Positions 38,547 through 48,053 of a DNA stretch of 48,053 nt are shown here, one piece after another. The first letter of the stretch is position 1. The number at the start of each line of letters is the position of its first letter. The translations under genes were made by a program, and so were the position numbers. Below the pieces are notes generated by a model. It was not told the DNA's origin and searched no databases. It saw only the letters and a list, made by a program, of their open reading frames with translations. Source of the DNA: Betaproteobacteria bacterium (GTDB lineage Bacteria > Pseudomonadota > Gammaproteobacteria > Burkholderiales > SG8-41); NCBI GenBank assembly GCA_028291945.1, contig JAQGNH010000169.1:1-48053 (forward strand), written 5' to 3'.

Positions 38547-40244
38547 TTATACGAGAATCATCTCTGACAGGCCCTTCCCGCCGGGCACCATCGGAAAAAC
38601 GTTTTCCGTCTGGTCCGTGGTGAAGTCCATGAAGACGAGATCGTCCTTGCGCGCGAAAGCTTCCATGAGCGCGGGTTCGACGTCTTCAGGTTTATCGATG
38701 CGCATGCCTACATGACCGTATGACTCCGCGAGCTTCACGAAGTCCGGCAGCGCGTCCATATAGGACTCGGCGTAGCGATTGCCATGAAAGAACTCTTGCC
38801 ACTGCCGCACCATTCCCATGTATTTGTTATTGAGGTTCACGACCTTGATCGGCAGGCGGTATTGCTTGCAAGTGGACAACTCCTGGATGCACATCTGGAT
38901 ACTGGCTTCACCCGTGACGCACGCGACCTGCGCCTCCGGATGCGCGAGCTGTACGCCCATTGCGGCAGGCAGACCAAACCCCATCGTGCCGAGTCCCCCA
39001 GAGTTGATCCAGTGGCGCGGCTGATCGAATTTATAAAACTGTGCGGCCCACATCTGGTGCTGGCCCACGTCGGACGTGACGTACGCGTTGCCGCCTGTCA
39101 CTTCGTACAGCTTCTGAATCACATATTGCGGCTTGATGATGGGGCTGGAGCGGTCGTATTTTAGGCAGTCGCGACCGCGCCACAACTCGATCTGTGTCCA
39201 CCACGTCTTGAGCGCTTCGCTGTCCGGGCGCACCTTCGACGACTCGAGCTGTTTCAGCAGATCATCCAGCACTTCGCGGACGTTGCCCACGATCGGCACG
39301 TCGACCTTGACCCGTTTCGAGATCGATGACGGATCGATGTCGATATGGATGATCGTGCGCTCCTCCTGGAAGAAATGCTTCGGATTACCGATCACGCGGT
39401 CATCGAAGCGCGCCCCTATCGCCAGCAACACGTCGCAATGCTGCATGGCCATGTTCGCCTCGTAAGTGCCGTGCATGCCAAGCATGCCCAGAAACTGACG
39501 GTCAGTCGCGGGATAACCGCCAAGCCCCATCAACGTATTCGTGCACGGAAGACCGAGCAGGCGCACGAGCTTCGTGAGCTCCCGAGATGCGCCGCCGAGG
39601 ATGACCCCACCTCCGCTGTAGACCATGGGGCGCTTGGCCCCCATGAGCATCTGGATCGCCTTCTTGATCTGCCCCGAGTGGCCTCGCGTGACGGGGTTGT
39701 ACGACCTCATCGTTACTTTTTCCGGGTAATCGAACTCCGTCTTGTGGGTCGTGATGTCCTTGGGAATGTCGACCACCACCGGCCCCGGCCGCCCCGTCGA
39801 TGCGATGTAGAACGCTTTCTTGATCGTCATTGCCAAATCTTTGACGTCTTTGACGAGGAAGTTGTGCTTCACGCACGGCCGCGTAATCCCGACCGTATCG
39901 CTTTCCTGGAAAGCGTCCTGGCCGATTGCCTGAGTCGGCACCTGCCCGGTAATGACGACGAGCGGAATCGAATCCATGTAGGCCGTCGCGATGCCGGTTA
40001 CGGCGTTGGTCACGCCGGGGCCCGAAGTGACGAGCGCAACGCCTACTTTCTCGGTCGATCGCGCGTAGCCGTCGGCAGCGTGGATAGCACCTTGCTCGTG
40101 CCGAACGAGCACGTGCTTGACTTTGTTCTGCTTGAAAAGCTCGTCGTACAGGAAGAGCACAGCGCCGCCGGGATAGCCAAAGACATACTCGACCCCCTCC
40201 TCTTGCAGGCAACGCACAACGACTTCGGCACCGGTGACTTGCAT
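38547..40244 (-). CDS. ilvI: Acetolactate synthase large subunit
   Basis: 565 residues of the ThDP-dependent family. The ThDP-activating Glu is in EEGVEYVFGYPGGAVLFLYD-type sequence upstream of the DGYARSTEKVGVALVTSGPG block. The C-terminal ThDP-magnesium motif is VTGEASIQMCIQEL ... NNKYMGMV: the usual GDG is GEA here, a Glu for Asp exchange I recall from other betaproteobacterial copies. It joins two pyruvates, or pyruvate and 2-oxobutyrate, to start branched-chain synthesis. The ATG at 40244 fits the family start MQVTGAEVVVRCLQ; the frame upstream to 40313 overlaps the promoter. Confidence 0.93.
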   Translation of the reverse strand: MQVTGAEVVVRCLQEEGVEYVFGYPGGAVLFLYDELFKQNKVKHVLVRHEQGAIHAADGYARSTEKVGVALVTSGPGVTNAVTGIATAYMDSIPLVVITGQVPTQAIGQDAFQESDTVGITRPCVKHNFLVKDVKDLAMTIKKAFYIASTGRPGPVVVDIPKDITTHKTEFDYPEKVTMRSYNPVTRGHSGQIKKAIQMLMGAKRPMVYSGGGVILGGASRELTKLVRLLGLPCTNTLMGLGGYPATDRQFLGMLGMHGTYEANMAMQHCDVLLAIGARFDDRVIGNPKHFFQEERTIIHIDIDPSSISKRVKVDVPIVGNVREVLDDLLKQLESSKVRPDSEALKTWWTQIELWRGRDCLKYDRSSPIIKPQYVIQKLYEVTGGNAYVTSDVGQHQMWAAQFYKFDQPRHWINSGGLGTMGFGLPAAMGVQLAHPEAQVACVTGEASIQMCIQELSTCKQYRLPIKVVNLNNKYMGMVRQWQEFFHGNRYAESYMDALPDFVKLAESYGHVGMRIDKPEDVEPALMEAFARKDDLVFMDFTTDQTENVFPMVPGGKGLSEMILV

Positions 40245-40284
40245 ATGAAGACCTACTGACGACCTGTAAACGCGGAAACGTGCA

Positions 40285-40313
40285 ACATTACAGTTTGCCT
40301 CAGGCTGGGTCAA
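40285..40313 (-). promoter_or_regulatory. Promoter of the ilvIHC operon
   Basis: TTGACC (40313-40308), 17-base spacer, TAATGT (40290-40285) on the minus strand. The leader is only about 35 bases, leaving no room for an attenuator peptide of the leuL kind. Confidence 0.6.
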
Positions 40314-40408
40314 GTAAAACGCCTCTTTAAACAGTATGATAGCTGTGCTGTAGGCGTGGCTGACCCCGGCTGGAGCAGTGGTACCGCGTCTTGCACGCGT
40401 GAGCTATT

Positions 40409-41080
40409 TTGCTAATATTCGTGCCACTCATCGCGCCCCAGAAGGCACGCCGGGGGACGTTTCAAGCCACCTCACGTCTTGAAACCCTCCGATTCAAACG
40501 AAGGCAAAGCCAACTGGCTACTCGTAACGAACTGTCGGAGTTTCTCGCGGGCGTCGAGCGCCGCGCCTATAAACAGGCGCTGTTCGCGATCCGTGACGAT
40601 CATCTCGCGCTCGACATTGTGCAGGATGCGATGCTCAAGCTGTCAGAGAAGTACTCGGACCGGCCACCGGCGGAGCTGCCCCTTCTGTTTCAGCGCATAT
40701 TGCAAAACGCGATACGCGACTTCTATCGTCGACAGAAAGTACGTGCATTGTGGACGACACCGATAACGACGTTATTCGGCTCCGAAAGTGATGATGAGCA
40801 CGATCCGCTGGAAACTCTGGAGGTACAAAGCGAATCCAAGTTTCTCGAATCGCCGCCGGACCAATTAGCGCGTGCTCAAGTGCTTGGAATCATTGAAAAA
40901 GCCCTCGAAAAGCTGCCAGCCCGTCAACGCCAGGCTTTTTTGCTGCGTTACTGGGAGGAAATGGACGTCGCGGAAGCGGCGAAGGTAATGGGTTGCTCGG
41001 AGGGGAGTGTGAAAACGCACTGCTCGCGGGCGACTCATGCGCTTGCGGCGATGCTGGAAAAACAGGGGCTTAAGCTATGA
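40409..41080 (+). CDS. ECF-like sigma factor (Burkholderiales type)
   Basis: Up to 223 residues. Region 2 is FLAGVERRAYKQALFAIRDD, HLALDIVQDAMLKLSEKY and LFQRILQNAIRDFYRRQKV. Region 4 is LPARQRQAFLLRYWEEMDVA, EAAKVMGCSEGSVKTHCSRA. The family core normally begins near ATRNELSEFL, at residue 37 here, and no ATG is available before it. TTG 40409, GTG 40421 or even CTG 40514 could be used, so the start is unresolved. It leads a four-gene run with DUF3619, DUF3106 and RDD proteins, a fixed set in Betaproteobacteria, and overlaps DUF3619 by 4 bases. Confidence 0.85.
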   Translation: MLIFVPLIAPQKARRGTFQATSRLETLRFKRRQSQLATRNELSEFLAGVERRAYKQALFAIRDDHLALDIVQDAMLKLSEKYSDRPPAELPLLFQRILQNAIRDFYRRQKVRALWTTPITTLFGSESDDEHDPLETLEVQSESKFLESPPDQLARAQVLGIIEKALEKLPARQRQAFLLRYWEEMDVAEAAKVMGCSEGSVKTHCSRATHALAAMLEKQGLKL

Positions 41081-41460
41081 ATCAAGACGATGAGCTGGGG
41101 CGGCGCATTGCCAGGCTGCTCGACGACAGTGCTGAGAGTGTCGGTCCGGCGCAGCGGGAACGTCTGAGGGCAGCCAGGCAGGCTGCGCTCGGCTGTCATC
41201 GCGTGGCGCCGGTGCCGGCGTGGGCCCCCGCGTGGGCAGGCAATTTTTCGCGCTTTACCGAGCACCGCATGTTCGGCATGCGGTACCTGATTCCAGTAGC
41301 GGCCCTCGTGCTTGGATTGGCGGGAGTGCTCTATGTGCATTCGAACAGCACCTCGAGCGATATCGCAGACATCGACGCGGGGTTGCTGACCGACGAGCTG
41401 CCGATCAACGCCTACCTGGATAAAGGCTTCGATTCATGGTTAAAACGCTCGTCGCGCTGA
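41077..41460 (+). CDS. DUF3619 membrane protein (possible anti-sigma)
   Basis: 127 residues. A cytoplasmic N-terminal half (ELGRRIARLLDDSAESVGPA, QRERLRAARQAALG) is followed by one membrane segment at about 69-87 (YLIPVAALVLGLAGVLYV) and a short acidic periplasmic tail with LLTDELPINAYLDKGFDSWL, the DUF3619 hallmark. Its place after the sigma gene and its topology suggest an anti-sigma factor; this is inference. Confidence 0.8.
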   Translation: MNQDDELGRRIARLLDDSAESVGPAQRERLRAARQAALGCHRVAPVPAWAPAWAGNFSRFTEHRMFGMRYLIPVAALVLGLAGVLYVHSNSTSSDIADIDAGLLTDELPINAYLDKGFDSWLKRSSR

Positions 41461-41879
41461 TCACCTCCCTATGTATTGCGTTTTCCGCTGTCGCTGCACA
41501 GAGCAAACCCGAAGCTAAGAAAGTTGCAAAGCCCGCCTGGACGGAGCTGACCCCTGCGCAGCAGCGGGTGCTCGCGCCCGTGCAGGGCGAGTGGGAACAA
41601 CTGGATACCACGCGGCGCAAAAAGTGGGTGTCGATCGCAGACCGTTATCCCACGATGAAGCCTGCGGAACAGGAGCGGTTGCAGAAACGCATGCAGGAAT
41701 GGGCCAAGCTCACTCCGGCAGAGCGCAGGGCCGCCCGCGAGAAATACCAGACGCTCAAGAAACAACCCCCGCAGAAACGCGACGAGGTCAAACGGCGCTG
41801 GCAGGAATACGAGCAATCCCGAACCCCGACTCCAGCGCCTGCTCCTGTCAATATCGAGACACCTTCCAGCGGTGGTTAG
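41436..41879 (+). CDS. DUF3106 exported protein
   Basis: 147 residues. A signal peptide (VALITSLCIAFSAVAAQS) is followed by WTELTPAQQRVLAPVQGEWE, RRKKWVSIADRYPTMKPAEQ, ERLQKRMQEWAKLTPAERRA: the repeated W-x-x-LTPAER style of DUF3106. The helical, charged periplasmic part resembles CpxP/Spy-like sensors of envelope stress, an analogy only. It overlaps DUF3619 by 25 bases. Confidence 0.82.
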   Translation: MVKTLVALITSLCIAFSAVAAQSKPEAKKVAKPAWTELTPAQQRVLAPVQGEWEQLDTTRRKKWVSIADRYPTMKPAEQERLQKRMQEWAKLTPAERRAAREKYQTLKKQPPQKRDEVKRRWQEYEQSRTPTPAPAPVNIETPSSGG

Positions 41880-42324
41880 CGCCAGTGTCGCGTTCACACA
41901 CCGAGTGAGCGCGAAAACCGGGCTTACCTTCGCCCCTCTCTTACGTCGAACGCTCTCGCTGATTTACGAGGCACTGCTCGTAGCAGCCATTCTGTGGTGT
42001 GCAGCGTTTCTGTACGCGATCGTCGAATCCAGGCTTTCCTCGGCACACCTCCGCGCGGTCTACCAGCTGTACCTGTTGCTGGTTACCGGTATTTACTTCA
42101 TCTGGCAGTGGCAGCATGGCCAAACGCTGCCCATGAGGACCTGGCGCGTGAGCTTGGTGACGCGCAGCGGCACCGCGGTCAGCTTCTGGCGAGCTGTCGC
42201 GCGTTTTCTTTTCGCCACCGTCGGACTGCTGCTCCTGGGCCTGGGCTTCTTGTGGGCTCTCGTAGATCCTGACCGGCAGTTCCTGCACGACCGACTGGCG
42301 GGAACGCGGCTAGTCAGCAACTGA
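41872..42324 (+). CDS. RDD-family membrane protein
   Basis: 150 residues starting from GTG at 41872, overlapping DUF3106 by 8 bases. Three membrane segments. The family's Arg-Asp-Asp elements appear as APLLRRTLSLIYEALLVAAI and FLHDRLAGTRLV, plus WQHGQTLPMRTWRVSLV. The first block has RRTLSLIYE in place of RRLxAxxxD. Function unknown. Confidence 0.82.
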   Translation: MVSASVAFTHRVSAKTGLTFAPLLRRTLSLIYEALLVAAILWCAAFLYAIVESRLSSAHLRAVYQLYLLLVTGIYFIWQWQHGQTLPMRTWRVSLVTRSGTAVSFWRAVARFLFATVGLLLLGLGFLWALVDPDRQFLHDRLAGTRLVSN

Positions 42325-42436
42325 AGACATCGGGAATTTGCGCCGCAACTCCGGCGCGTAGCTTCCTACACGATGCTACTGAGTGCGCGCACAACGAAGC
42401 GCCTCGCGCGCATGGACTCACGGATCACGTCAGCTC

Positions 42437-43513
42437 TCATCTGACCAGCCGGAAAAACGAGAACACAACCAGGCGGCGATAGAAGAGGAGCACGAGCACG
42501 AGCAGCATGACAATGTGCACACCCCATCCGGCCGCGATCGTAAGCCTCGACTGCGCGATCCATGCCTGCACGATCGAGAGCAAGTTGCTATACGTCATGT
42601 AAACGAGCAACGCCAGTACCAGATTCATCGACCGTCCCGCTCGTGGATTGACGAAAGAGAGCGGTATTGCAAGCAGCGACAATATCAACGCGCTCACGGG
42701 AAGTCCTACGCGCCAAAACAGCTCCGCGAGATTTCTCGGGGTGGGCTCGCGCACGAGTTCCTGACTAGCCGTCATTTTCGTCGTCGGCGCCTGCGCGCGG
42801 GATTCGCCGGCTTCGACTCGCATCGCGTAACGCTCAAATTCGTACACCCGATATTCGGGTGTGCCGGGCGCACCCTCGTAGCGCCTACCGTTGAGGAGCA
42901 CCAAAAAGCGATCACCGTTCTCCGCGGTCTCCTGGTATCCGCGTCGCGCAACCATGACCCCGAGCTTCTGATGCTGGTTCGAACTGACAAAAACATTCGC
43001 GACCATGTTGTCGGAGCCGGACACTTCTTCAACGAAAAAAACCCGCTCCGCCCGGTTGGACTCGCGGAACATGCCAGGCACAACGGTCGATACGTCGTCA
43101 CGACTGTCCATGATCCGGCGCAGATCTTCCGAGCGACTCACAGCCCAAGGTGAAAGGACGAGCGAAACCAATGCGATCAACGCAACGAGCGGCAACGCGA
43201 ACGCAAGCACCGGACGCACCCATCGTGTGAGCCCTATACCGCTCGCAAACCATACGACCATTTCAGAATCGCGATAGCTGCGGGTCAGCGTCATCAACAC
43301 CGCGATAAAAACCGTGAGTGACAGCAGCACTGCAAGATAATTGACGAGCGTGAAGCCGAGCAGCGCGAGAACGCCCGTGGACGTGATCAGACCGGTCGCG
43401 GCCTGCCCAAGCAGCTTGACGAGCTGTGTCGTGAGCGTGATGCCGAGCAAGACGAAAAACACTGCGAGCGCAGTGTTCGCGAACTCGCGCACCAGCGCCT
43501 TGTGGAAGATCAT
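42437..43513 (-). CDS. lptF: LPS export permease LptF
   Basis: 358 residues. Six membrane segments in two groups of three flank a periplasmic beta-jellyroll (about 125-265). It starts [20 protein letters not shown] and carries the ARSG-like coupling region [19 protein letters not shown]. It forms the inner-membrane LptB2FG extractor of lipopolysaccharide. lptG, normally next, is not present in the 112 bases downstream before the convergent RDD gene. Divergent from pepA, as in most Proteobacteria. Confidence 0.9.
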   Translation of the reverse strand: MIFHKALVREFANTALAVFFVLLGITLTTQLVKLLGQAATGLITSTGVLALLGFTLVNYLAVLLSLTVFIAVLMTLTRSYRDSEMVVWFASGIGLTRWVRPVLAFALPLVALIALVSLVLSPWAVSRSEDLRRIMDSRDDVSTVVPGMFRESNRAERVFFVEEVSGSDNMVANVFVSSNQHQKLGVMVARRGYQETAENGDRFLVLLNGRRYEGAPGTPEYRVYEFERYAMRVEAGESRAQAPTTKMTASQELVREPTPRNLAELFWRVGLPVSALILSLLAIPLSFVNPRAGRSMNLVLALLVYMTYSNLLSIVQAWIAQSRLTIAAGWGVHIVMLLVLVLLFYRRLVVFSFFRLVR

Positions 43514-43520
43514 CGAGGCT

Positions 43521-43549
43521 TTGCTTTTGGCGAACGATGTGCGGATAAT
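43521..43549 (+). promoter_or_regulatory. Possible pepA promoter
   Basis: TTGCTT (43521-43526), 17-base spacer, GATAAT (43544-43549) in the 72-base gap between lptF and pepA. A second AT-rich patch (TATATAAC) follows at about 43554. Confidence 0.4.
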
Positions 43550-43585
43550 CAGCTATATAACTACACTTCCGCACAGGAGCAGATT

Positions 43586-45079
43586 TTGGAATTTAGCATA
43601 AAAGCTGTGCAGCCGGGGCGGACCAAAACGGGCTGCGCAGTCGTCGGCGTATTCGAATCGCGCAAGTTGAGCCTAGCTGCATCACGAATTGACGAAGCCG
43701 CAAAGGGTTACTTGGCCGCGATCGTACGACGCGGCGACATGGCGGGAAAAAGCGGAAGCACGCTGCTGCTTCATAACGTGCCCGGCGTCGCATCCGAACG
43801 CGTGCTGCTGGTCGGATTGGGTAAAGAAACGGAGTTCGGCGCACGCCAGTACCGTGAAGCGATCGCGGCGGCCATTCGGACTCTCAATGGAACGGGCACA
43901 CGCGACGTCGAATTGCACCTGACCGCGCTCGATGTCAAAGGACACGACGCGGCGTGGAGCGCGCGGCAAGCAGTGATAATCGCACGTGAAACGGTCTACC
44001 GTTTCGACGCAATGAAAAGCCGGAGGGAGACTGCAGGGCCCGTGCTCGAACAGATCACGCTCGCAGCCGGAGACAAAGCGGACTCGCGCAAAGCGGAACT
44101 CGGCGCGCAACAAGGTGCAGCGATCGCCGACGGGATGGCGCTCACAAAAGATCTCGGCAATCTGCCACCCAACGTGTGCACACCGGCCTACCTCGCGGCC
44201 CAGGCTCGCGATCTTGCGAAGCGCTACCGTATGAAAGTCCAGGTACTCGAGCGCGAGGACATGCAGCGTTTGGGTATGGGGACACTGTTAGCAGTTGCTC
44301 AAGGCAGCCACGAGCCGCCAAAGTTCATCGTGCTCGAGCATCGCGGCGCAGCCAAAGACGCGAAACCGGTCGTGCTGGTCGGCAAAGGCGTTACGTTCGA
44401 CACAGGCGGTATTTCCATCAAGCCCGCAGCCGAGATGGACGAGATGAAGTACGACATGAGCGGAGCCGGCACCGTCCTCGGCACGCTGAAAGCGGTGGGC
44501 GAAATGAAGCTCGCGCTGAACGTGGTCGGGCTGATACCGACCACGGAGAATATGCCCGGCGGCCATGCAACGAGGCCCGGAGATATCGTCAAGAGTCTGT
44601 CGGGTCAGACGGTGGAGATTCTCAATACGGATGCCGAAGGGCGCCTGATTCTGTGCGATGCACTGACCTATGCAGAGCGATATGAACCGGCCGCAGTCAT
44701 CGACATCGCGACCCTCACGGGTGCCTGCGTGATCGCGCTGGGGCACGTTGCTTCCGGCCTCTTCTCCAATGACGACCGACTTGCTGAGGAGTTGCTGAAA
44801 GCCGCTGACGCTGCCCACGATCGAGCATGGCGCATGCCGCTCTGGGATGATTATCAGGATCAGCTGAAAAGTAACTTCGCTGATTTTGCCAACATCGGCG
44901 GTCGGCCTGCAGGAAGCGTGACGGCAGCGTGTTTCCTCGCGCGTTTTGCACGCAAATACAAGTGGGCACATCTCGACATCGCGGGCACCGCGTGGCGCTC
45001 CGGCAAAGAGAAGGGCGCAACCGCGCGGCCTGTGCCTTTGCTCATACAGTTCCTGCTTGGGCGTGCCGGCAAGGCTTGA
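43586..45079 (+). CDS. pepA: Leucyl aminopeptidase (M17)
   Basis: 497 residues from TTG at 43586, which has AGGAG 5-6 bases upstream and gives the family start LEFSIKAV. Catalytic block: [20 protein letters not shown] (Lys/Asp metal ligands), [17 protein letters not shown], and the M17 signature [16 protein letters not shown]. It is a two-metal hexameric peptidase; in E. coli PepA also binds DNA for Xer recombination and carAB control. The longer frame to 43502 is rejected because it enters lptF. Followed by holC and valS. Confidence 0.93.
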   Translation: MEFSIKAVQPGRTKTGCAVVGVFESRKLSLAASRIDEAAKGYLAAIVRRGDMAGKSGSTLLLHNVPGVASERVLLVGLGKETEFGARQYREAIAAAIRTLNGTGTRDVELHLTALDVKGHDAAWSARQAVIIARETVYRFDAMKSRRETAGPVLEQITLAAGDKADSRKAELGAQQGAAIADGMALTKDLGNLPPNVCTPAYLAAQARDLAKRYRMKVQVLEREDMQRLGMGTLLAVAQGSHEPPKFIVLEHRGAAKDAKPVVLVGKGVTFDTGGISIKPAAEMDEMKYDMSGAGTVLGTLKAVGEMKLALNVVGLIPTTENMPGGHATRPGDIVKSLSGQTVEILNTDAEGRLILCDALTYAERYEPAAVIDIATLTGACVIALGHVASGLFSNDDRLAEELLKAADAAHDRAWRMPLWDDYQDQLKSNFADFANIGGRPAGSVTAACFLARFARKYKWAHLDIAGTAWRSGKEKGATARPVPLLIQFLLGRAGKA

Positions 45080-45143
45080 TCGCGTACGGCACCGCGTCAT
45101 AGCAGCCCGGTTCACGCGTTGTTAACGCGGCGGCATCAACCCG

Positions 45144-45575
45144 ATGACCCAGATCGATTTTTATACGAACGTCGACGACAAGCTTCATACGGCATGTCGT
45201 ATCGTCGCCAAAGCCCATGGACGAGGGCACAAGATGTTTGTGTGCTGTCCTGACGCCGAAACTGCGCAGCGTCTCGATCGTTTGCTGTGGGTTACCCCAC
45301 CGACCGGTTTCATTCCGCACTGTGCATCGGGCGATTCCCTGGTGGCGATGACTCCGGTCATCGTGGATCACCGCGGCGATGAGCCTGTGCATGATCAAGT
45401 GCTGCTGAATCTGCGTGAGGAATGGCCGCCCTACTTTGGCCGTTTCGAGCGGTTGATCGAAATCGTGAGCGTAGATCCTGAAGACCGCCGCAGTGCACGT
45501 GACCGATACAAGTTCTATCGCGATCGCGGGTACGATATCCGCACGCACGATCTCGGCGCGTCAGCAAACGCATAA
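45144..45575 (+). CDS. holC: DNA polymerase III chi subunit
   Basis: 143 residues. Start MTQIDFYTNVDDKLHTACRI; KMFVCCPDAETAQRLDRLLW; FIPHCASGDSL and PVIVDHRGDEP, all typical HolC blocks. It links the clamp loader (via psi) to SSB at the replication fork. The pepA-holC-valS order is widely conserved. Confidence 0.92.
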   Translation: MTQIDFYTNVDDKLHTACRIVAKAHGRGHKMFVCCPDAETAQRLDRLLWVTPPTGFIPHCASGDSLVAMTPVIVDHRGDEPVHDQVLLNLREEWPPYFGRFERLIEIVSVDPEDRRSARDRYKFYRDRGYDIRTHDLGASANA

Positions 45576-45581
45576 ATCGAT

Positions 45582-46127
45582 ATGAGTAGTGGCGACAGAA
45601 AGACCAGGAAGCCCCCCAGCGATGGCAGCGACGAGATCATTGCACGCGCCGATGCGCTTCTCGCACGGCACCGTCAGCAGGATGCGCCGTCGTCGACTCG
45701 GCCCGAATCGGATGCAAGCGATCCACACCTGCTCGAAGAAGACGATATCCCGGTCCTGACTGATATCGCGCCGGACCCCGCACTCATTCCAGCAGCGGCT
45801 GACACCTCCCTGGTGCCAACAGCGGAAAACGTGGCGCCGGGAATGCAAGTCATTTCCCGCGTGCAGAATCAGAATCTGCAACACAGCGAAAAGCTGCGAA
45901 AGGATCTGGACGACCGCATTGCAGATGTAGTGCGCGAGCAGTTCATCCCAGACATTGGCGCTGCGCTGAATTCCGCGCTTCAGCATATGACCCAGGAGAT
46001 TCAGGGAAACATCAGCGATCTCATACGGGCGTCGGTGGAGCATGCGCTCAGGGATCAGCTTGCGCTGCCGCAAACCTCGGCGGAATATCAATCATCTGAA
46101 GAAAATGCATCGATGCCGCCCTCTGCC
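45582..46127 (+). other. DUF2486-like region fused in frame to valS
   Basis: About 182 codons, low-complexity and acidic at first, then amphipathic helices ending [13 protein letters not shown]. All codons from 45582 to the synthetase were read one by one and no stop was found in frame. If translation also starts at 46113 or 46128, this could still work as an overlapping in-frame gene pair. Confidence 0.6.
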
Positions 46128-48053
46128 ATGAGCTCGCCTTCCTCTGATCCAGCCGCCGCAGCCGCGGACCTTGCGAAGAGTTTCGATCCTGCCGCGATCG
46201 AGTCTCACTGGTATCCGCTGTGGGAGCAGCGCGGCTATTTCAGGGCAGGCCTCGACCCCGCGAATCCTGACAGTTACTGCATTCTGCTCCCCCCGCCGAA
46301 TGTGACCGGCACGCTGCACATGGGGCACGCCTTCCAGCATACGTTGATGGACGCGCTGACCCGCTATCACCGCATGCGCGGCTACAACACGCTGTGGCAG
46401 CCGGGCACCGACCATGCCGGAATCGCCACACAGATCGTCGTCGAGCGGCAGCTGCAAGCGCAGGGTGTGTCACGGCGCGACATCGGCCGCGATGCTTTCG
46501 TGGAGCGCGTCTGGCAGTGGAAGGAACAATCCGGCTCGACGATCACGCGGCAGATGCGGCGCCTCGGGGCCTCATGCGACTGGGAACGCGAGCGCTTCAC
46601 GATGGACGAAGGACTTTCACGCGTCGTGACCGAAGTGTTCGTGCGGCTGCACCAGCAGGGCCTTATTTACCGCGGGAAACGCCTCGTCAACTGGGACCCG
46701 GTTCTGCAGACCGCCGTTTCCGATCTGGAAGTCGAATCACACGAGGAACAAGGCCAGCTGTGGCACGTGCGCTATCCGCTCGCAGAGGGGTCGGGGCATG
46801 TCATAGTCGCGACGACGCGGCCTGAGACGATGCTGGGGGACGTTGCAGTAGCGGTTCATCCTGACGATAAGCGTTACCGCCGTCTCATCGGCAAACGCGT
46901 CGCGCTGCCGCTCACTGACCGCGCGATTCCGATAATAGCCGACGCCTACGTCGATCCTGAGTTCGGAACCGGTGCTGTCAAGATCACACCGGCCCACGAC
47001 TTCAACGACTACCAGATAGGCGTTCGCCACAAGCTCGAGCCGATCAACATTTTGACGCTCGAGGCCAAAGTGAATCAGAACGCGCCTGAACGCTATCGCG
47101 GGCTCGACCGCTTCGAGGCGCGTCGGATGATCGTTGCGGAGCTCGAAGCGCAAGGTCTCCTGGCCGAGGTGAAGCCTCACAAACTGATGGTGCCGCGCTG
47201 CGGCCGCACGGACGCCGTCGTTGAGCCGATGCTCACCGACCAGTGGTTCGTGAAGATGGAATCGCTCGCCCAACGCGGGCTGGACGCAGTGGCTACGGGT
47301 GAAATCAAGTTCGTGCCTGAAAACTGGACGAACACCTACAACCAGTGGCTGCAAAACATCCAGGACTGGTGCATTTCGCGTCAACTGTGGTGGGGACATC
47401 GTATTCCTGCCTGGTACGATGGGGAAGGTAACGTCTATGTCGCTCGCACGCGAGATGAAGCGGAGGAGCAATTCCGCCGTGCCGTCCATAGCAAGGCCGC
47501 CGCGAAAAGCGAGCTGCGCCAGGACGAGGACGTTCTCGACACGTGGTTCTCCTCGGCGCTTTGGCCGTTCTCGACGCTTGACTGGACAGCCGAGTACCCC
47601 GATCGCTCTAACGCAGCGCTCGATCTTTATCTACCTTCTTCGGTTCTAGTCACCGGTTTCGACATCATCTTCTTCTGGGTGGCGCGGATGGTCATGATGA
47701 CCACCCACTTTACCGGCAAGGTCCCGTTCGAGAAGGTGTATGTGCACGGCCTCGTGCGCGATGCCAACGGCCAGAAGATGTCGAAGTCGAAGGGCAATAC
47801 GCTCGATCCGATCGACCTGATCGACGGCATCGATGTCGAAACGCTGGTTGCCAAACGCACCGCCGGACTGATGAATCCGAAACAGGCCGAGAGCATCGCG
47901 AAAGCCACACGCAAGGAATTCCCGAACGGCATTCCCGCGTTCGGCACCGACGCATTGCGCTTCACGATGGCAAGCTATGCATCGCTGGGCCGCAACATCA
48001 ACTTCGACCTGAACCGCTGCGAAGGTTACCGGAACTTCTGCAACAAGCTGTGG
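45582..48053 (+). CDS. valS: Valyl-tRNA synthetase with DUF2486-like N-terminal fusion (partial)
   Basis: 824 codons without a stop, cut by the window end. Residues 1 to about 178 are not synthetase: [20 protein letters not shown], then [20 protein letters not shown] and a helical part ([20 protein letters not shown]), the pattern of the DUF2486-type protein that normally lies as a separate gene between holC and valS. ValRS begins at about residue 183 ([20 protein letters not shown]). HMGH is at 246-249 in [18 protein letters not shown], and KMSKS at 732-736 in [15 protein letters not shown]. The editing domain lies between them. Internal ATGs at 46113 and 46128 could start ValRS alone, but neither has a good ribosome site. 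It charges tRNA-Val. Confidence 0.88.
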   Translation, partial: MSSGDRKTRKPPSDGSDEIIARADALLARHRQQDAPSSTRPESDASDPHLLEEDDIPVLTDIAPDPALIPAAADTSLVPTAENVAPGMQVISRVQNQNLQHSEKLRKDLDDRIADVVREQFIPDIGAALNSALQHMTQEIQGNISDLIRASVEHALRDQLALPQTSAEYQSSEENASMPPSAMSSPSSDPAAAAADLAKSFDPAAIESHWYPLWEQRGYFRAGLDPANPDSYCILLPPPNVTGTLHMGHAFQHTLMDALTRYHRMRGYNTLWQPGTDHAGIATQIVVERQLQAQGVSRRDIGRDAFVERVWQWKEQSGSTITRQMRRLGASCDWERERFTMDEGLSRVVTEVFVRLHQQGLIYRGKRLVNWDPVLQTAVSDLEVESHEEQGQLWHVRYPLAEGSGHVIVATTRPETMLGDVAVAVHPDDKRYRRLIGKRVALPLTDRAIPIIADAYVDPEFGTGAVKITPAHDFNDYQIGVRHKLEPINILTLEAKVNQNAPERYRGLDRFEARRMIVAELEAQGLLAEVKPHKLMVPRCGRTDAVVEPMLTDQWFVKMESLAQRGLDAVATGEIKFVPENWTNTYNQWLQNIQDWCISRQLWWGHRIPAWYDGEGNVYVARTRDEAEEQFRRAVHSKAAAKSELRQDEDVLDTWFSSALWPFSTLDWTAEYPDRSNAALDLYLPSSVLVTGFDIIFFWVARMVMMTTHFTGKVPFEKVYVHGLVRDANGQKMSKSKGNTLDPIDLIDGIDVETLVAKRTAGLMNPKQAESIAKATRKEFPNGIPAFGTDALRFTMASYASLGRNINFDLNRCEGYRNFCNKLW

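Noticed and set aside
39345-40259. 304-residue plus-strand open frame
   Set aside because: Antisense to ilvI; no domain and no ribosome site.
42340-42357. Hairpin GCGCCG-CAACTC-CGGCGC as a terminator between the RDD gene and lptF
   Set aside because: Six-pair stem without a T run on either strand; too weak to call.

Overview
The window looks like a chromosomal stretch from a betaproteobacterium, probably in the Burkholderiales/Nitrosomonadales range. It is GC-rich, and most genes start behind GGAG-type ribosome binding sites. The basis is gene content and order: ilvI-ilvH-ilvC-psd-pssA-leuA, ECF sigma-DUF3619-DUF3106-RDD, lptF/pepA-holC-DUF2486-valS, nrdAB next to ampD-pilR-pilS, and rplU-rpmA-obgE-proB. 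No rRNA, CRISPR array, insertion sequence, phage gene or integron was seen. This is housekeeping DNA with a few lineage-specific insertions and one decayed locus.

Layout. 1-2320: the start of an unknown minus-strand gene behind a long structured leader, then an operon of ECF sigma factor, membrane-anchored putative anti-sigma protein and a small oxidoreductase-like Cys protein. 2441-7247: a plus-strand run of an EF-G paralogue, a conserved hypothetical, a HAD phosphatase and threonine aldolase. 7358-8371: a wrecked phosphonate-type transporter (phnD start joined to phnE end) and about 600 bases without genes. 8372-13201: the ribonucleotide reductase operon nrdA-nrdB, followed by a DUF2442 gene and a lysine-rich histone H1-like gene, with tandem NrdR-type boxes over the promoter. 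13256-17287: ampD, pilR, pilS, a small membrane Cys protein and tRNA-Pro(CGG). 17390-21530: ispB diverging from rplU-rpmA, then obgE and proB. 21652-28059: minus-strand genes including CNP1-like, cfa, a rubrerythrin/Fe-S protein/DUF3501 cassette, a CBS protein, rppH and a spermidine-synthase-like methyltransferase fold. 28127-31066: proS, a lytic transglycosylase and two small paralogous unknown proteins. 31078-33574: YihY-type membrane protein, wrbA, DUF2069 and DUF2905. 33617-40313: branched-chain amino acid synthesis (leuA, ilvC, ilvH, ilvI) interleaved with phosphatidylethanolamine synthesis (pssA, psd). 40409-48053: sigma-DUF3619-DUF3106-RDD, lptF, pepA, holC and valS (cut by the window end).

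The signals most worth a second look are: a short leucine-rich leader peptide gene upstream of leuA, with a promoter and a hairpin abutting the leuA Shine-Dalgarno; an in-frame fusion of the usual holC-valS intervening gene to valS; the phnD-phnE deletion scar; an approximately 350-nt structured leader at the left edge; a pair of tandem small proteins sharing a Trp/Cys signature; and the NrdR box pair spaced exactly 31 bp centre to centre over the nrdA -10 element. All family assignments come from reading motifs and recalled family knowledge; no database search was run.
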